From Nakamurella lactea DSM 19367 (GTDB taxonomy: Bacteria; Actinomycetota; Actinomycetes; Mycobacteriales; Nakamurellaceae): a DNA stretch of 64,000 bases. The notes below the pieces were generated by a model. It did no database searches. It worked only from the letters and a program-made list of their open reading frames with translations, and was not told where the DNA came from. The stretch spans positions 62,001-126,000 of the forward strand of contig NZ_AUFT01000011.1 of assembly GCF_000426645.1 (NCBI RefSeq), written 5' to 3'. The first letter of the stretch is position 1, and every line of letters starts with the position of its first letter. Positions 51,731 to 60,855 of this stretch are shown here, one piece after another. The translations under genes were made by a program, and so were the position numbers.

Positions 51731-52315
51731 TCACCGCGGTGACGCGTCAAACCCGGTCATCCGAATGAGTTTCGCCGGCACCCCGGCGACGACCGCGTTG
51801 GCCGGAACGTCCTTGGTCACCACACCACCGGCGCCGACGATCGCCCCGTCACCGATCGTCACGCCCGGAACCACCGTCACCCTGGCGCCGAGCCACACCT
51901 TGCGGCCTATCTGGACCGGCGCCGGGATCATGTCGGCGCGCCGGTCCGGATCGAACCCGTGGTTGAGCGTGGTCAGGATGCTGCCGTGTCCGATGAGAGT
52001 CCCGTCACCGATGGTGATCCCGCCGGTGTCCTGGAAACTGCACCCCATGTTGACGAAGACGTCCCGGCCGAGCGTGAGGTTCTTGCCGAACTCGCTGTAG
52101 AACGGCGGAAAGACGGTGACGGACTCGTCAACCGCCTTGCCGGTGAGTCGCGACAGTAGGGCGCGTACTTCTTCGGGCGCGCGGTATCCGGTGTTGAGCT
52201 CGGAGATGATCCGCAGCGCCTCCTGGGCGATGCCATGCATGAACGCGTGCTGATCCGAGCCACCGACGATCGTCGCGCCGCGGCTGACGTGGTCCAGGAA
52301 GTCGGACAGCTCCAT
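51731..52315 (-). CDS. Sugar O-acetyltransferase (maltose/galactoside acetyltransferase type)
   Basis: 194 residues with an N-terminal helical segment ([19 protein letters not shown]) and a left-handed beta-helix of hexapeptide repeats: [36 protein letters not shown] with the catalytic His, [19 protein letters not shown] and [20 protein letters not shown]. The fold acetylates hydroxyl groups on sugars from acetyl-CoA. The start is ATG 52315; the frame is open further but not protein-like. Confidence 0.9.
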   Translation of the reverse strand: MELSDFLDHVSRGATIVGGSDQHAFMHGIAQEALRIISELNTGYRAPEEVRALLSRLTGKAVDESVTVFPPFYSEFGKNLTLGRDVFVNMGCSFQDTGGITIGDGTLIGHGSILTTLNHGFDPDRRADMIPAPVQIGRKVWLGARVTVVPGVTIGDGAIVGAGGVVTKDVPANAVVAGVPAKLIRMTGFDASPR

Positions 52316-52495
52316 GATTCGGATCCTGCCACGCCGATGGCGCAGACGGCATGACGAGCAGCTGGGGTGGCTCTTGCTACCCGCGCCCGGCGCGTCGTCG
52401 GCGGTTGCCCGCAATCATCCTCCGAGGGTGACGTCCGGACGGCGGGGAACCGGAAAAGGTGATCATGCAACCCTCCAGAGAATCGGAGTTCAGCC

Positions 52496-53476
52496 ATGGT
52501 CGGTACCGACGACGTCGCGCGGATGCGGTCGCAGCTGTTCTTCGAGGGTGACGACGCCGGCCGCCGGATCAGTCGATTCTGGCTACTGTTGGTGCTCGCG
52601 GCGATCATCGCCGGCGCCGGCGTCGCCGGCGATTCGACCGCAACCGTCATCGGCGCCATGATCGTTGCCCCGCTGATGTCCCCGATCCTCGGGATCGTGC
52701 TGGCGATGGTGCTCAACAATCGGCGCAACCTGCTCCGGTGTCTGGCCACGGTCGTCGCCGGCGTCGTCGTTGTCATCCTCATCGGCTTCCTGGTCGGCCT
52801 GGCGAAGGTCGAGCCGGTCACCGCAGCGACGAATTCCCAGGTCGCGGCCCGGATCAGCCCCAAGCTGATCGATCTGGTCGCGGCTCTGGCCACCGGCGCC
52901 GTCGGATCGATTGCGCTCCTGCGCTCGGACATCAGCGACACCCTGCCGGGAGTGGCCATCGCCATTTCGCTGGTGCCGCCGCTGAGCGTGGTCGGGATGA
53001 CGTTGGAGTCCGGGGCACCGGCGGAAGCCGGCGGCGCCCTGCTGCTGTTCCTGGCGAACGTCTCGGCGATCATGGCCACCGCGCTGGCGGTGATGGCCGG
53101 ATACGGCCTGCTCGGTAGCCGGATGACAGCCAAGGGCAAGACTCGGCGTTGGCGCCGCCCCGGTGTCCTGGTGATCGCCGCGCTGGCCGTGATCGTCGCC
53201 GTTCCGCTGGTGCTGACTTCCATTCGGCTGGCCCAGTCGACGACGGCAACGGACAAGGTCTCGCAGGTAGCGAGCGCCTGGACCGAAACGAAGGGGTGGA
53301 CGGTGGTTTCGGTGACGCCGACTGCCGAGGGCTACTCGATTCGGGCCATCGGGCCGCTGCCCATCCCGAGCAGCGCGGACCTCAGCTCGGCCCTGGATTC
53401 CGCCGGCCTCAGCGGCACCATCGTCCAGGTCGAGCTCATTCCCGAAGTGCGACAACAGCTCCGACCGGGCGGCTGA
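52496..53476 (+). CDS. DUF389 family membrane protein
   Basis: 326 residues. The hydrophobic core of the family is clear: DSTATVIGAMIVAPLMSPIL, IVLAMVLNNRRNLLRC, ALATGAVGSIALLR and DTLPGVAIAISLVPPLSVVG. The N-terminal ferredoxin-like domain of longer DUF389 proteins is absent, and the C-terminus is an extracytoplasmic domain of about 90 residues. Function unknown; some members are linked to uracil transport or stress. It is a single-gene unit. Confidence 0.85.
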   Translation: MVGTDDVARMRSQLFFEGDDAGRRISRFWLLLVLAAIIAGAGVAGDSTATVIGAMIVAPLMSPILGIVLAMVLNNRRNLLRCLATVVAGVVVVILIGFLVGLAKVEPVTAATNSQVAARISPKLIDLVAALATGAVGSIALLRSDISDTLPGVAIAISLVPPLSVVGMTLESGAPAEAGGALLLFLANVSAIMATALAVMAGYGLLGSRMTAKGKTRRWRRPGVLVIAALAVIVAVPLVLTSIRLAQSTTATDKVSQVASAWTETKGWTVVSVTPTAEGYSIRAIGPLPIPSSADLSSALDSAGLSGTIVQVELIPEVRQQLRPGG

Positions 53477-53528
53477 ACCCTTGCCGGTCGCCGGCTTCCG
53501 CCGGGACCTGGCCGGGTCACGACTCTCG

Positions 53529-54155
53529 TCAGCGGCACCATCCCTGCCCCAATGGCAGGTTGCGATCGGCGCGCCGGTCGCGCGACTGCTGCACCCAAGT
53601 TCGCAGGGCAGAAGCGGTCTCGGAGACGCCGCCCTCAGAAGCGTCGATGGTAGTCACCGACCATCGCGGGTCCCATCTGTGCCACGAACGCCAGCGATCC
53701 CATCGCATGTCGGGCGCGGACCCTTCGGTGATGACTTCTGGCTGGTAGGACGGATCTTCGGCATGGCAGCGGTGCCAGCGCGCCCAGTTGTTGAACGCCT
53801 CTTTGGCCTCTGCGGGCCACCTGCCGGGATCTCGTTGCTCCAGCCGATCGGACCGGATCCGGTCTTGAACATCGATGAGGCAGACCGCCAACTCCAGCCG
53901 GCTTGCCTCCGGGATGGCCAGCAGCTCACCAATAGGCGACTGTCCGGTGAGCAGTAGGTCGGTGTCCTCGGCCTCAAGGGCGATCGCCAACCGCACCCAC
54001 CGCCGCAGATCGCCTTGCCGCCAGGCGGTATCGGCATCGCTCGGTACGCCGTGTTCGTCGCTGTCATGGATGGCGACGCCCTCCACTGCCGTGCGGATCG
54101 CGGCCGCGGCGGTGGATTTTCCCGAACAGCTTGAGCCGGTCACCAGCAGCAACAT
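53529..54155 (-). CDS. P-loop NTPase, possible small-molecule kinase
   Basis: 208 residues. Walker A is LLLVTGSSCSGKSTAAAAI at the very start, followed by HDSDEHGVP, where an acidic residue may bind the substrate, and a lid-like IRSDRLEQRDPGRWP. The size and layout resemble nucleoside or antibiotic kinases of the AAA_33/AAA_17 type. The preferred start is ATG 54155; GTG 54170 is five codons upstream. No operon partner. Confidence 0.75.
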   Translation of the reverse strand: MLLLVTGSSCSGKSTAAAAIRTAVEGVAIHDSDEHGVPSDADTAWRQGDLRRWVRLAIALEAEDTDLLLTGQSPIGELLAIPEASRLELAVCLIDVQDRIRSDRLEQRDPGRWPAEAKEAFNNWARWHRCHAEDPSYQPEVITEGSAPDMRWDRWRSWHRWDPRWSVTTIDASEGGVSETASALRTWVQQSRDRRADRNLPLGQGWCR

Positions 54156-54349
54156 GTGCAAAGGCAACACGATCGCGCGGCAGAGCGCAGCTGGATTTTC
54201 GGCGGGCGATCAGGCAGTTCAATCGGGCGCTTCTACTGGCTGGCCGCTGTCCTACAGGGGGACCAACCGTGATCGATCGAATCCCCGCGATGGTCGAGCG
54301 CGCCTGCCCGCCAGCGCAATCGCCGCCTGAGACAGCCGGGGAGAGCATT

Positions 54350-54673
54350 ATGGGCAACATGAACATCGAGCTCCTGATCGTCCCAGGGTGCCCGCACGAA
54401 CGAGCTGCGGCGAGGCTGCTCCGCACCGCAATGGACGAAGTCGGACTCGGCTCGGTCGATTTTCGCACGGTCACCGTCGCCGACCCAGAAACGGCCGAAC
54501 GCATCGGTTTCGCCGGATCACCAACCTTCTCGGTCGACGGCATGGACCTGTTCCAGGACCCGTCGCGCTCGACGGCACTCGCCTGTCGGCTGTACCGGCA
54601 CTCAGGTGGATTGGCCGGAGTTCCAGACCTCGACGACCTCCGCACCGCGCTGCGGGCGACGACTGGTCTGTAG
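54350..54673 (+). CDS. Thioredoxin-like small protein
   Basis: 107 residues with a thioredoxin-fold pattern: ELLIVPGCPHERAAARLL (Cys and His in the place of the CxxC motif), VTVADPETAERIGFAGSP and PTFSVDGMDLF, including the cis-Pro turn. Such short proteins are common next to mercury-resistance and other thiol genes in actinobacteria. The ATG at 54350 follows GGGGAG by five bases. Function unknown. Confidence 0.75.
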   Translation: MGNMNIELLIVPGCPHERAAARLLRTAMDEVGLGSVDFRTVTVADPETAERIGFAGSPTFSVDGMDLFQDPSRSTALACRLYRHSGGLAGVPDLDDLRTALRATTGL

Positions 54674-54712
54674 CCGCGAACCAGCACGAACTCGGCATGG
54701 GACGATGGCCAG

Positions 54713-55282
54713 GTGCCCTCCTTGGTGTTGCCCGTGGTCCAGGCGGATCGGATTCGTGACCGCGACCAGCCGATCCTCGAAACAGGCTCGGCGCGATTAC
54801 GCCCGTGGTCGGATGCCGACGCTCCTGCACTGGTCGAGACCTACCAGGACCCTGATATTCAACAGTGGCACGCGCGGTCCATGGCGCCGGCCGAGGCACG
54901 GGACTGGATCCGAGCGGCGCACACCGGATGGCGCGACCAAAAGCTGGCGAGCTGGGCCATTGACGTCGATGGGCAGTTGGCCGGCCGGATGACCCTGAGG
55001 CTCAACCTCGACGAAGGCAGGGCCGTCGTCGGGTACTGGACCACGCCAGGTTTTCGAGGCCAGGGACTCGCGCCGGCCGGGCTGATGACAGCCACCAACT
55101 GGGCGTTCGGCCTCGGATTTCACCGCGTCGAGCTGGAGCACTCGACCCGGAACAGCGCCTCGTGCCGGGTCGCGACGAAGGCGGGCTTCGCCGCCGAGGG
55201 CACCCGGGTCAGCGCCGTACTGCACGCCGACGGTTGGCACGACATGCACACCCATGCCCGAGTCGTCGAGACTCGCGGCTGA
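54713..55282 (+). CDS. GNAT-family N-acetyltransferase
   Basis: 189 residues starting at GTG 54713. The GNAT fold is visible: RLRPWSDADAPALVETYQDP, WAIDVDGQLAGRMTLRLN, and the acetyl-CoA motif GYWTTPGFRGQGLAPAGLMT with a Q/RxxGxG/A-like core, then RVELEHSTRNSASCRVATKA. It resembles RimJ/RimL-type enzymes that acetylate proteins or small amines. The substrate is unknown. Confidence 0.85.
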   Translation: MPSLVLPVVQADRIRDRDQPILETGSARLRPWSDADAPALVETYQDPDIQQWHARSMAPAEARDWIRAAHTGWRDQKLASWAIDVDGQLAGRMTLRLNLDEGRAVVGYWTTPGFRGQGLAPAGLMTATNWAFGLGFHRVELEHSTRNSASCRVATKAGFAAEGTRVSAVLHADGWHDMHTHARVVETRG

Positions 55283-55354
55283 CGGCCCGGACCTTCCGCT
55301 TCCGATACCGCCGCGAGGGCAGCAGAATCCGTCCAACCGAATAGGCTCAATCGC

Positions 55355-55972
55355 ATGCTCGACGACGAGGAGATCGTTCGACTCTACGGCCCGTGGCATC
55401 ACCGGACCCCGGCCGATGCTGTCGAACTCTTCAACGGATACTCCGGCCGCTGGTGGATCGCCGGCGGGTGGGCGATCGAAGCATTCACCGGAATCCCCCG
55501 CACTCACGGCGATCTCGATCCCAGCATCCCGCGCGATGACGTACCGCTGCTGCGTCAGCATCTCGCATCGCGGCTCGACCTGTGGGCGGCCGACAGGGGC
55601 ACCCTCCGCCCGCTCGTCGGTCGGGTGGACGAACCACTCTCCCCGACCTGCGGGAACCTCTGGCTGCGTGCCAGCGGCTCCGATCCTTGGGAGTACGACG
55701 TCATGCTGATGGACGCAACCGCCTCGACCTGGACCTACAAGCGGGACCCGCGGATCACCCTCTCCGCGGACGAGATCCTCTGGAACCAGCAGGGAATCAC
55801 CTATTTGCGTCCTGAGATCCAGCTGTTCCACAAGGCGCCGGGACTACGACCGAAGGACCAAGCTGACTTCGCCGCCTGCAGGCCGCGGCTCGATCCGACC
55901 GCCCGCCGGTGGCTCCGATCGGCTCTGCAGCTGGCCCATCCCGACCACCCATGGACCGACCAGTTGCAGTGA
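55355..55972 (+). CDS. Nucleotidyltransferase-like protein (aminoglycoside adenylyltransferase type)
   Basis: 205 residues. The N-terminal part shows WWIAGGWAIEAFTGIPRTHG followed by DLDPSI, corresponding to the GG(W) and DxD/E metal motif of the LinB/AadA2''-like nucleotidyltransferase family; the second Asp position reads DLDPS, so one metal ligand is changed or shifted. The remaining strand EYDVMLMDA carries a third acidic residue. Related enzymes adenylylate antibiotics, but many actinobacterial copies have unknown substrates. No regulator is adjacent. Confidence 0.75.
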   Translation: MLDDEEIVRLYGPWHHRTPADAVELFNGYSGRWWIAGGWAIEAFTGIPRTHGDLDPSIPRDDVPLLRQHLASRLDLWAADRGTLRPLVGRVDEPLSPTCGNLWLRASGSDPWEYDVMLMDATASTWTYKRDPRITLSADEILWNQQGITYLRPEIQLFHKAPGLRPKDQADFAACRPRLDPTARRWLRSALQLAHPDHPWTDQLQ

Positions 55973-56075
55973 CCTGCAGAACGGGCTCACAGGTGAGAAC
56001 AGGCCGGGCGTCTACTACGCTGGACGCCACACTGACCAGTGCCCAGAACGCGGCCGATCGTGAGGGTGTCGTGAA

Positions 56076-56645
56076 ATGACCAAGCTGATCTACGTGACCA
56101 ATGTGAGTCTGGACGGCTACATCGAAGACGAGCGTGGCGCTTTCGACTTCGGCCCGGCGGATGACGAGGTGTTCAGGTCCTGCACAGAAATCCTGCAGTC
56201 CGCGGGCACGTTCCTCTACGGGCGGCGCCTCTACGAAGCCATGGCCGTGTGGGAGACCGATGCCACGTTGGCGGCGCAGTCCGACCTGATGGCCGACTTC
56301 GCGACCGCCTGGCAGAGGGCGAACAGGATCGTCTATTCCACGACACTGACCGCCGGGGCGACCGCCAACACTCGCATCGAGCGCCACTTCGACCCCACCG
56401 CTGTGCGCGAACTGAAGGCCGCGGCCAGCAGCGATATCACCGTTGGGGGTGCGAACCTCGCGTCCCAGGCATTCAAGGCCGGTCTGGTTGACGAGTGTCA
56501 GCTGTTCGTCTGGCCCACGGTGGTAGGTGGGGGAAAGCCGGGCTTACCGATCGACGCGCGCGTCGACCTCGAGCTCATCGATGAACGCCGATTCGGAAAC
56601 GGTGTCGTACTCCTCCGGTATCGCCCACTGGGGCGCCTAGCTTGA
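56076..56645 (+). CDS. Dihydrofolate reductase-family (RibD C-terminal) protein
   Basis: 189 residues. The pattern is that of the RibD C-terminal/DHFR-like group: KLIYVTNVSLDGYIEDERGA, FLYGRRLYEAMAVWE, ITVGGANLASQAFKAGLVDE and LFVWPTVVGGGKPGLP. These enzymes reduce small molecules with NADPH; the target is not known and they do not replace true dihydrofolate reductase. The gene is 40 bp upstream of an amidohydrolase gene in the same direction. Confidence 0.85.
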   Translation: MTKLIYVTNVSLDGYIEDERGAFDFGPADDEVFRSCTEILQSAGTFLYGRRLYEAMAVWETDATLAAQSDLMADFATAWQRANRIVYSTTLTAGATANTRIERHFDPTAVRELKAAASSDITVGGANLASQAFKAGLVDECQLFVWPTVVGGGKPGLPIDARVDLELIDERRFGNGVVLLRYRPLGRLA

Positions 56646-56685
56646 GGGGCAAGACGGACGACTTACCCGAGGAGCGATCATCCCG

Positions 56686-57936
56686 ATGACGGACACGGCC
56701 ATTCTGCTGGACTTGGCAATTCTGAATGCCCGACTGATCGACGGCTCGGTGGTGACGATCGGGATCCGGGATGGTCGTTACCGGGTGATCGCTGCGGCCG
56801 ACCAGGTTGACGCGGCCGGCGCGTTATCGACCATCGACGCGGCCGGTGGCCTGGTGACCGAATCGTTCGTCAACGGACACCTGCACCTTGACAAGGTGTT
56901 CACCTTGGGCTCGGTCGGTGACGCTGCGCTGGAGGCGTACGTCGGCGGGTCAATGGGTTCGGCGATGACCTCGATCGAACTGGCGTCCAGGGCCAAGGCC
57001 GGGTATCAGGTCGACAGCGCAAAGCCGTTGATCCGCAAGGCATTGGATGACGCGGTTCGCAACGGCGTGCTGCATGTCCAGGCGTTCGTCGACCTGGACG
57101 CGGCCGCCGGACTCAAGGGATTCGAGGCGGTTCAGGCCGTGCGGGAGGACTATCGGGATTTGCTGGATCTGCAGGTCGTGGCCTTCCCGCAGGACGGGTT
57201 GATCAAGGACGCCGAGGCCATGGCACTCTGCGAACACGCACTGCGCCACGGCGCTGACGTTGTCGGCGGCATTCCCTGGATCGAGTACACCGACGCCGAT
57301 GCACAAGCCCACGTCGACTGGGCCTGCGGGCTGGCCCGGGAAACCGGCAAGCGGGTGGCGATGCTGGTCGACGACGCCGGCGACCCGGCGCTGCGGACCA
57401 CCGCGATGCTGGCCCAGGCAATGATCGACAATGACCTGATCGGTCGGGGCGTGGCCTGCCACGCCAGAGCGTTGAGCCAGTACCCGGAGCCGACCGTGCG
57501 CCGACTGATCGGGTTGGCCCACCGAGCGGGACTCGGCTTCGTCACCGATCCGCACACCGGGCCGCTGCACCTGCCGGTCCGCGAGTTCCTCGATGCGGGA
57601 CTGCCGGTGGCGCTGGGCCAGGACGACATCGAGGACGCCTACTATCCGTTCGGCCGCAACAACATGCTGGAAGTGGCCTTCCTGGCAGCTCACCTGCTCG
57701 GATTCCTGTCGGTACCCGACCAGCACCGGCTGGTGCAGATGATCACCACCGGGGCGGGACGGGTCCTCGGGCTTCCCGCCCACGTCATCGCGGAAGGCAA
57801 CCCGGCAAATCTCTGCGTGCATGCCGCGACGCGGGTGGTCGACCTGCTGCGCGAGCACGCCACGCCACGCTGGGTGATCCGCGGCGGCGCCGTCATCGCC
57901 GAATCGGAGATCTCCAGCGCCATTCATCGAAGCTGA
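56686..57936 (+). CDS. Cytosine deaminase-like amidohydrolase
   Basis: 416 residues of the amidohydrolase superfamily. The metal site is shown by VNGHLHLDKVF (HxH), a central Glu/His region with CHARAL, and the late LGQDDIEDAYYPFGRNNMLE, the CodA-type metal-binding Asp segment, with Gln in place of the usual His (GHDD). It deaminates or hydrolyses a cyclic nitrogen compound such as a pyrimidine or triazine; the substrate is not fixed by sequence. It ends 18 bp from the convergent arsR gene. Confidence 0.85.
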   Translation: MTDTAILLDLAILNARLIDGSVVTIGIRDGRYRVIAAADQVDAAGALSTIDAAGGLVTESFVNGHLHLDKVFTLGSVGDAALEAYVGGSMGSAMTSIELASRAKAGYQVDSAKPLIRKALDDAVRNGVLHVQAFVDLDAAAGLKGFEAVQAVREDYRDLLDLQVVAFPQDGLIKDAEAMALCEHALRHGADVVGGIPWIEYTDADAQAHVDWACGLARETGKRVAMLVDDAGDPALRTTAMLAQAMIDNDLIGRGVACHARALSQYPEPTVRRLIGLAHRAGLGFVTDPHTGPLHLPVREFLDAGLPVALGQDDIEDAYYPFGRNNMLEVAFLAAHLLGFLSVPDQHRLVQMITTGAGRVLGLPAHVIAEGNPANLCVHAATRVVDLLREHATPRWVIRGGAVIAESEISSAIHRS

Positions 57937-57948
57937 CCGGTGCGCCGC

Positions 57949-57963
57949 CGGGGCTACGCCCCG
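57949..57963. terminator. Small hairpin between convergent amidohydrolase and arsR genes
   Basis: CGGGGC-TAC-GCCCCG (57949-57963) is a perfect 6-bp stem overlapping the arsR stop codon. It may end transcription from both sides, but it is short and lacks a U-tract. Confidence 0.3.
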
Positions 57964-58295
57964 ATGTCCTTCAGCGGCGCCAATGCACCGGGGATTGCCC
58001 AGTAGTAGACCCAGGTCCCGCGGCGTTCGCAGTCGATGAGGCCGGCGTCGCGGAGCTTGCGCAGGTGATGGGAGACTGTCGGCTGCGAGACCCCGACGTC
58101 GGAGATGTCGCAGACGCAGATTTCGCCGCCGCAGGCGGCGATCCGGGAGTAGAGGCGCAACCGGACCGGGTCGGACAGTGCCTTGAACAGGCCGGCCGTC
58201 TGCTCCGAGGCGTCGGCCGTCATCCCCGGCGCGGCGCAGGAGTCGTCGCAGCCGGTGGCCTGCGGGGGTGCGGCGAGGTTTTCGGCGAGGGGCAT
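57954..58295 (-). CDS. arsR: ArsR-family metalloregulator
   Basis: 113 residues. The winged helix has FKALSDPVRLRLYSRIAACG, the metal-binding motif EICVCDI in the recognition region (CxC of the As/Sb type) and SQPTVSHHLRKLRDAGLIDC. An additional CDDSC near the N-terminus could complete a three-Cys arsenite site. It is divergent from the flavoprotein gene; an operator-like repeat lies between them. The ATG at 58295 touches the GGAGGA site very closely, so the true start could be slightly further on. Confidence 0.88.
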   Translation of the reverse strand: MPLAENLAAPPQATGCDDSCAAPGMTADASEQTAGLFKALSDPVRLRLYSRIAACGGEICVCDISDVGVSQPTVSHHLRKLRDAGLIDCERRGTWVYYWAIPGALAPLKDIGA

Positions 58296-58304
58296 TCCTC
58301 CATA

Positions 58305-58348
58305 TTGACAACTGTCGATGCAGTGCGCAAGATGGAGTGACATCGACG
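58305..58348. promoter_or_regulatory. Promoter and operator-like repeat between arsR and the flavoprotein gene
   Basis: On the plus strand TTGACA (58305-58310) is followed after 17 bases by CAAGAT (58328-58333), a sigma-70-type promoter for the flavoprotein-arsC unit. Half-sites TGTCGATG (58313-58320) and CATCGACG (58341-58348) flank the -10 element as an inverted repeat with 7 of 8 bases matching, a plausible ArsR binding site. Confidence 0.45.
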
Positions 58349-58374
58349 TCTGTCTATTCAAGGATGTGTTGCTG

Positions 58375-59718
58375 ATGTCCGCTCACGCTGAGCTGCCGGT
58401 TGCCGTCATCGGTGCCGGGCCGATCGGGTTGGCTGCGGCGGCCGAGCTGGTCGGCCGGAATCAGTCGGTGGTCGTCCTGGAACAGGGCGATGAGGTGGCC
58501 GCAGCGGTGCTCTCGTGGAGACACGTGCGGTTGTTCTCGCCTTGGTCGGAGCTGGTGTCGCCGGCCGCGGCCGCGCTGTTGGCAGCGACCGGCTGGCGGG
58601 CGCCCGACCCGGGCCGGTACCCGACCGGCGCCGAGTGGGTGCGCGACTACCTCGCTCCGCTGGCCTCCGCACTCGGCGATCGGGTACGCGTCGGCGGTCG
58701 GGTGACCGGCGTGGCCAAACTCGATCGCGACCTGCTGGTCGATTCCGGACGGGCGGACCAGCCGTTCGTCGTCCACATCCAGCGGCCCGACCGGCAGGTC
58801 GAGCGCCTGCTGGCGCGGGCGGTGATCGACGCGAGCGGCACCCTGGGCTTGCCGAATCCGTTGGGGGCGGAGGGCTATCCGGTTCCGGGTGAGGCGATAC
58901 ATGCCGATCAGATCCTTTACGGAATGCCGAATCCGCAGCTGGACGCCCCGCTCTATGCCGGCCGCAAGACAGTGGTTGTCGGGTCCGGCGCCTCGGCGCT
59001 GACGGCGCTGATCGCATTGACCGGCGAGCCCTTGCACACCAATGATTCTCGCGTGGTGTGGGTGTTGCGTCGCGGTCAGGTCGGTGATTCCTACGGCGGC
59101 GGCGAGGCGGACGAGCTGCCGGCGCGCGGCGCACTCGGAATCAAGGTTCGCCAAGCAGTTCAGGCCGGGTTGATCGAGGTCGTCACCGGATTCCGTACCG
59201 CCGCCGTCACCGATGACGACGGTGGCCGGGTCGCCTTGGTCGGCACCGATGGCCGACGGATCACCGGCATCGACCGGATCGTCGGCGTGACAGGGTTCCG
59301 GCCCGACCTGGAGTTCCTGTCCGAAGTGCTGTTGGACCTGGATCGGCGGCTGCAGGCGCCTTCGCGATTGGCCCCTGAGATCGATCCGAACTTCCATTCC
59401 TGCGGGTCGGTGACGCCGCACGGCCACGACGTACTCGCCCAGCCCGATCAGGGGCTGTACCTGGCCGGCATGAAGTCCTACGGCCGGGCACCATCGTTCC
59501 TGGCGATGACCGGCTTCGAGCAGGTCCGGTCGATCGCGGCAGCGTTGGCCGGAGACCTGCAGGCGGCGAACACTGTGCAGCTGACGCTGCCCGACACCGG
59601 GGTCTGCCACGGCGCCGGCCTGTTCGACGACAACGGCAACGCGGATGCCGGCGCCGGTGGCTGCTGCGGTGCGCCGGCAGGGCCGCAGCCGATCAGCATT
59701 GGCGTAGCCGCCAGATGA
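58375..59718 (+). CDS. Flavin-dependent monooxygenase-like protein of the ars cluster (ArsO-like)
   Basis: 447 residues. FAD motif VAVIGAGPIGLAAAAELV at the start, a second dinucleotide motif KTVVVGSGASALTALIAL near residue 205, and a GVTGFRPDLEFLS segment near 305, as in class B flavin monooxygenases and ArsO. The C-terminus carries a Cys pair (GGCCGAP) that could bind arsenic. It is divergent from arsR and 43 bp upstream of arsC, so it belongs to an arsenic response unit. The exact reaction is not settled for this family. Confidence 0.8.
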   Translation: MSAHAELPVAVIGAGPIGLAAAAELVGRNQSVVVLEQGDEVAAAVLSWRHVRLFSPWSELVSPAAAALLAATGWRAPDPGRYPTGAEWVRDYLAPLASALGDRVRVGGRVTGVAKLDRDLLVDSGRADQPFVVHIQRPDRQVERLLARAVIDASGTLGLPNPLGAEGYPVPGEAIHADQILYGMPNPQLDAPLYAGRKTVVVGSGASALTALIALTGEPLHTNDSRVVWVLRRGQVGDSYGGGEADELPARGALGIKVRQAVQAGLIEVVTGFRTAAVTDDDGGRVALVGTDGRRITGIDRIVGVTGFRPDLEFLSEVLLDLDRRLQAPSRLAPEIDPNFHSCGSVTPHGHDVLAQPDQGLYLAGMKSYGRAPSFLAMTGFEQVRSIAAALAGDLQAANTVQLTLPDTGVCHGAGLFDDNGNADAGAGGCCGAPAGPQPISIGVAAR

Positions 59719-59761
59719 CCAGCCCGCCGCCAACATTCCCGTACCAAGGAGTCGGCACGCC

Positions 59762-60169
59762 GTGACCAAGCCCAGGGTCCTGTTCGTCTGCGTCCAGAAC
59801 GCCGGCCGCTCGCAGATGGCTGCCGGCTATCTGACCCATCTCGCCGGTGGCCGGATCGAGGTCCGGTCGGCCGGATCCGAGCCGGCAGATCGGATCAACC
59901 CGGTCGCCGTGGCGGCGATGGCAGAACACGGCATCGACATCACCGCCGAACAGCCGACGGTTCTCACCACCGACGCCGTGCAGGCCTCCGATGTCGTGAT
60001 CACCATGGGCTGCGGCGACACCTGCCCGGTCTTCCCCGGGAAGCGCTACGAGGACTGGGATCTCGACGATCCCGCCGGGCAAGGCATTGCCGCCGTTCGA
60101 CTGATCCGCGACCAGATCAGAACGCGCGTGCAGGATCTCATCACTTCCCTGTCGGACGTCACCGGTTAG
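59762..60169 (+). CDS. arsC: Arsenate reductase, low-molecular-weight phosphatase type
   Basis: 135 residues starting at GTG 59762. The P-loop VLFVCVQNAGRSQMAAGYL gives the C-x5-R motif at the N-terminus, and the later Cys in MGCGDTCPVFPG are the resolving pair of thioredoxin-coupled or mycothiol-coupled enzymes. It reduces arsenate to arsenite. It follows the flavoprotein gene in the same operon and overlaps the convergent AlkD-like gene by 4 bp. No arsenite efflux pump is present in the window. Confidence 0.9.
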   Translation: MTKPRVLFVCVQNAGRSQMAAGYLTHLAGGRIEVRSAGSEPADRINPVAVAAMAEHGIDITAEQPTVLTTDAVQASDVVITMGCGDTCPVFPGKRYEDWDLDDPAGQGIAAVRLIRDQIRTRVQDLITSLSDVTG

Positions 60170-60855
60170 GCGCCCTGCCGGCGGCGAACCATCTCGGTGA
60201 TCCAGACCGGCGCGAACGGCGACGTGCAGCCCGGCGCAGTCGGGTAGTCCTTGAGCACTTCCAAGCGCTCGCCAATGGCCAGCGCTCGGTCGCGGTGCTC
60301 CGGGCGCTCGATCCCGATCTGGGCCAGGCAATGGTTCATCGCCCACTGCAAGCGATCCGGCGCATCCTTCAGCTGGGCCTCGATCACCGCGAGCAGACCG
60401 GGGAAGTCCAGCCCGGTCGGCTCCTTCGCGACCCGCTCGGTGGTGAGCGCCCAACCGGCACTCGCGACCACCGGATCGGGGTCAGCGAGCCAGGCCACGC
60501 GGAGTTCTTCGCGGTGCGGGCTCTTCTTGACCACGTAGTTCACCAGCCAATCGTGCACCTTGGGCGCGCCCGCCTGTCGGACGATGGCGTCCAGGTCGGC
60601 ACGCTCGAACGATCTCGGTCGGCAGATCAGTAGCGCCAGCAACCTGGCCGCGGTGTCGTCCGTCGCCCAGAGCCGACACGCGAGATCCTGCTGGGTCTTC
60701 AGCCGCTTCGCGACCGCGCGCAGTTTGCCGAGGTTGACACCATGATCGTCACCGTGCTTCTCGTTCACCGCACGCGCCTTCGGATCCTCGAGTGCGGCCA
60801 GTTCGCCCATCACCTCGGCCAGCGCAGCCGTCGCCGGCTTCCCTGTCTCCGTCAC
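60166..60855 (-). CDS. DNA alkylation repair-like (AlkD/HEAT-repeat) protein
   Basis: 229 residues from GTG 60855, chosen for the GGAGG eight bases upstream and because residues from there align with the family. The protein is all-helical: EKHGDDHGVNLGKLRAVAKR, RLWATDDTAARLLALLICRP, KVHDWLVNYVVKKSPHREEL, ADPDPVVASAGWALTTERVA and RLQWAMNHCLAQIGIERPEH. AlkD-type proteins remove alkylated bases by a HEAT-repeat fold. Family placement is good, activity unproven. Confidence 0.8.
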   Translation of the reverse strand: MTETGKPATAALAEVMGELAALEDPKARAVNEKHGDDHGVNLGKLRAVAKRLKTQQDLACRLWATDDTAARLLALLICRPRSFERADLDAIVRQAGAPKVHDWLVNYVVKKSPHREELRVAWLADPDPVVASAGWALTTERVAKEPTGLDFPGLLAVIEAQLKDAPDRLQWAMNHCLAQIGIERPEHRDRALAIGERLEVLKDYPTAPGCTSPFAPVWITEMVRRRQGA

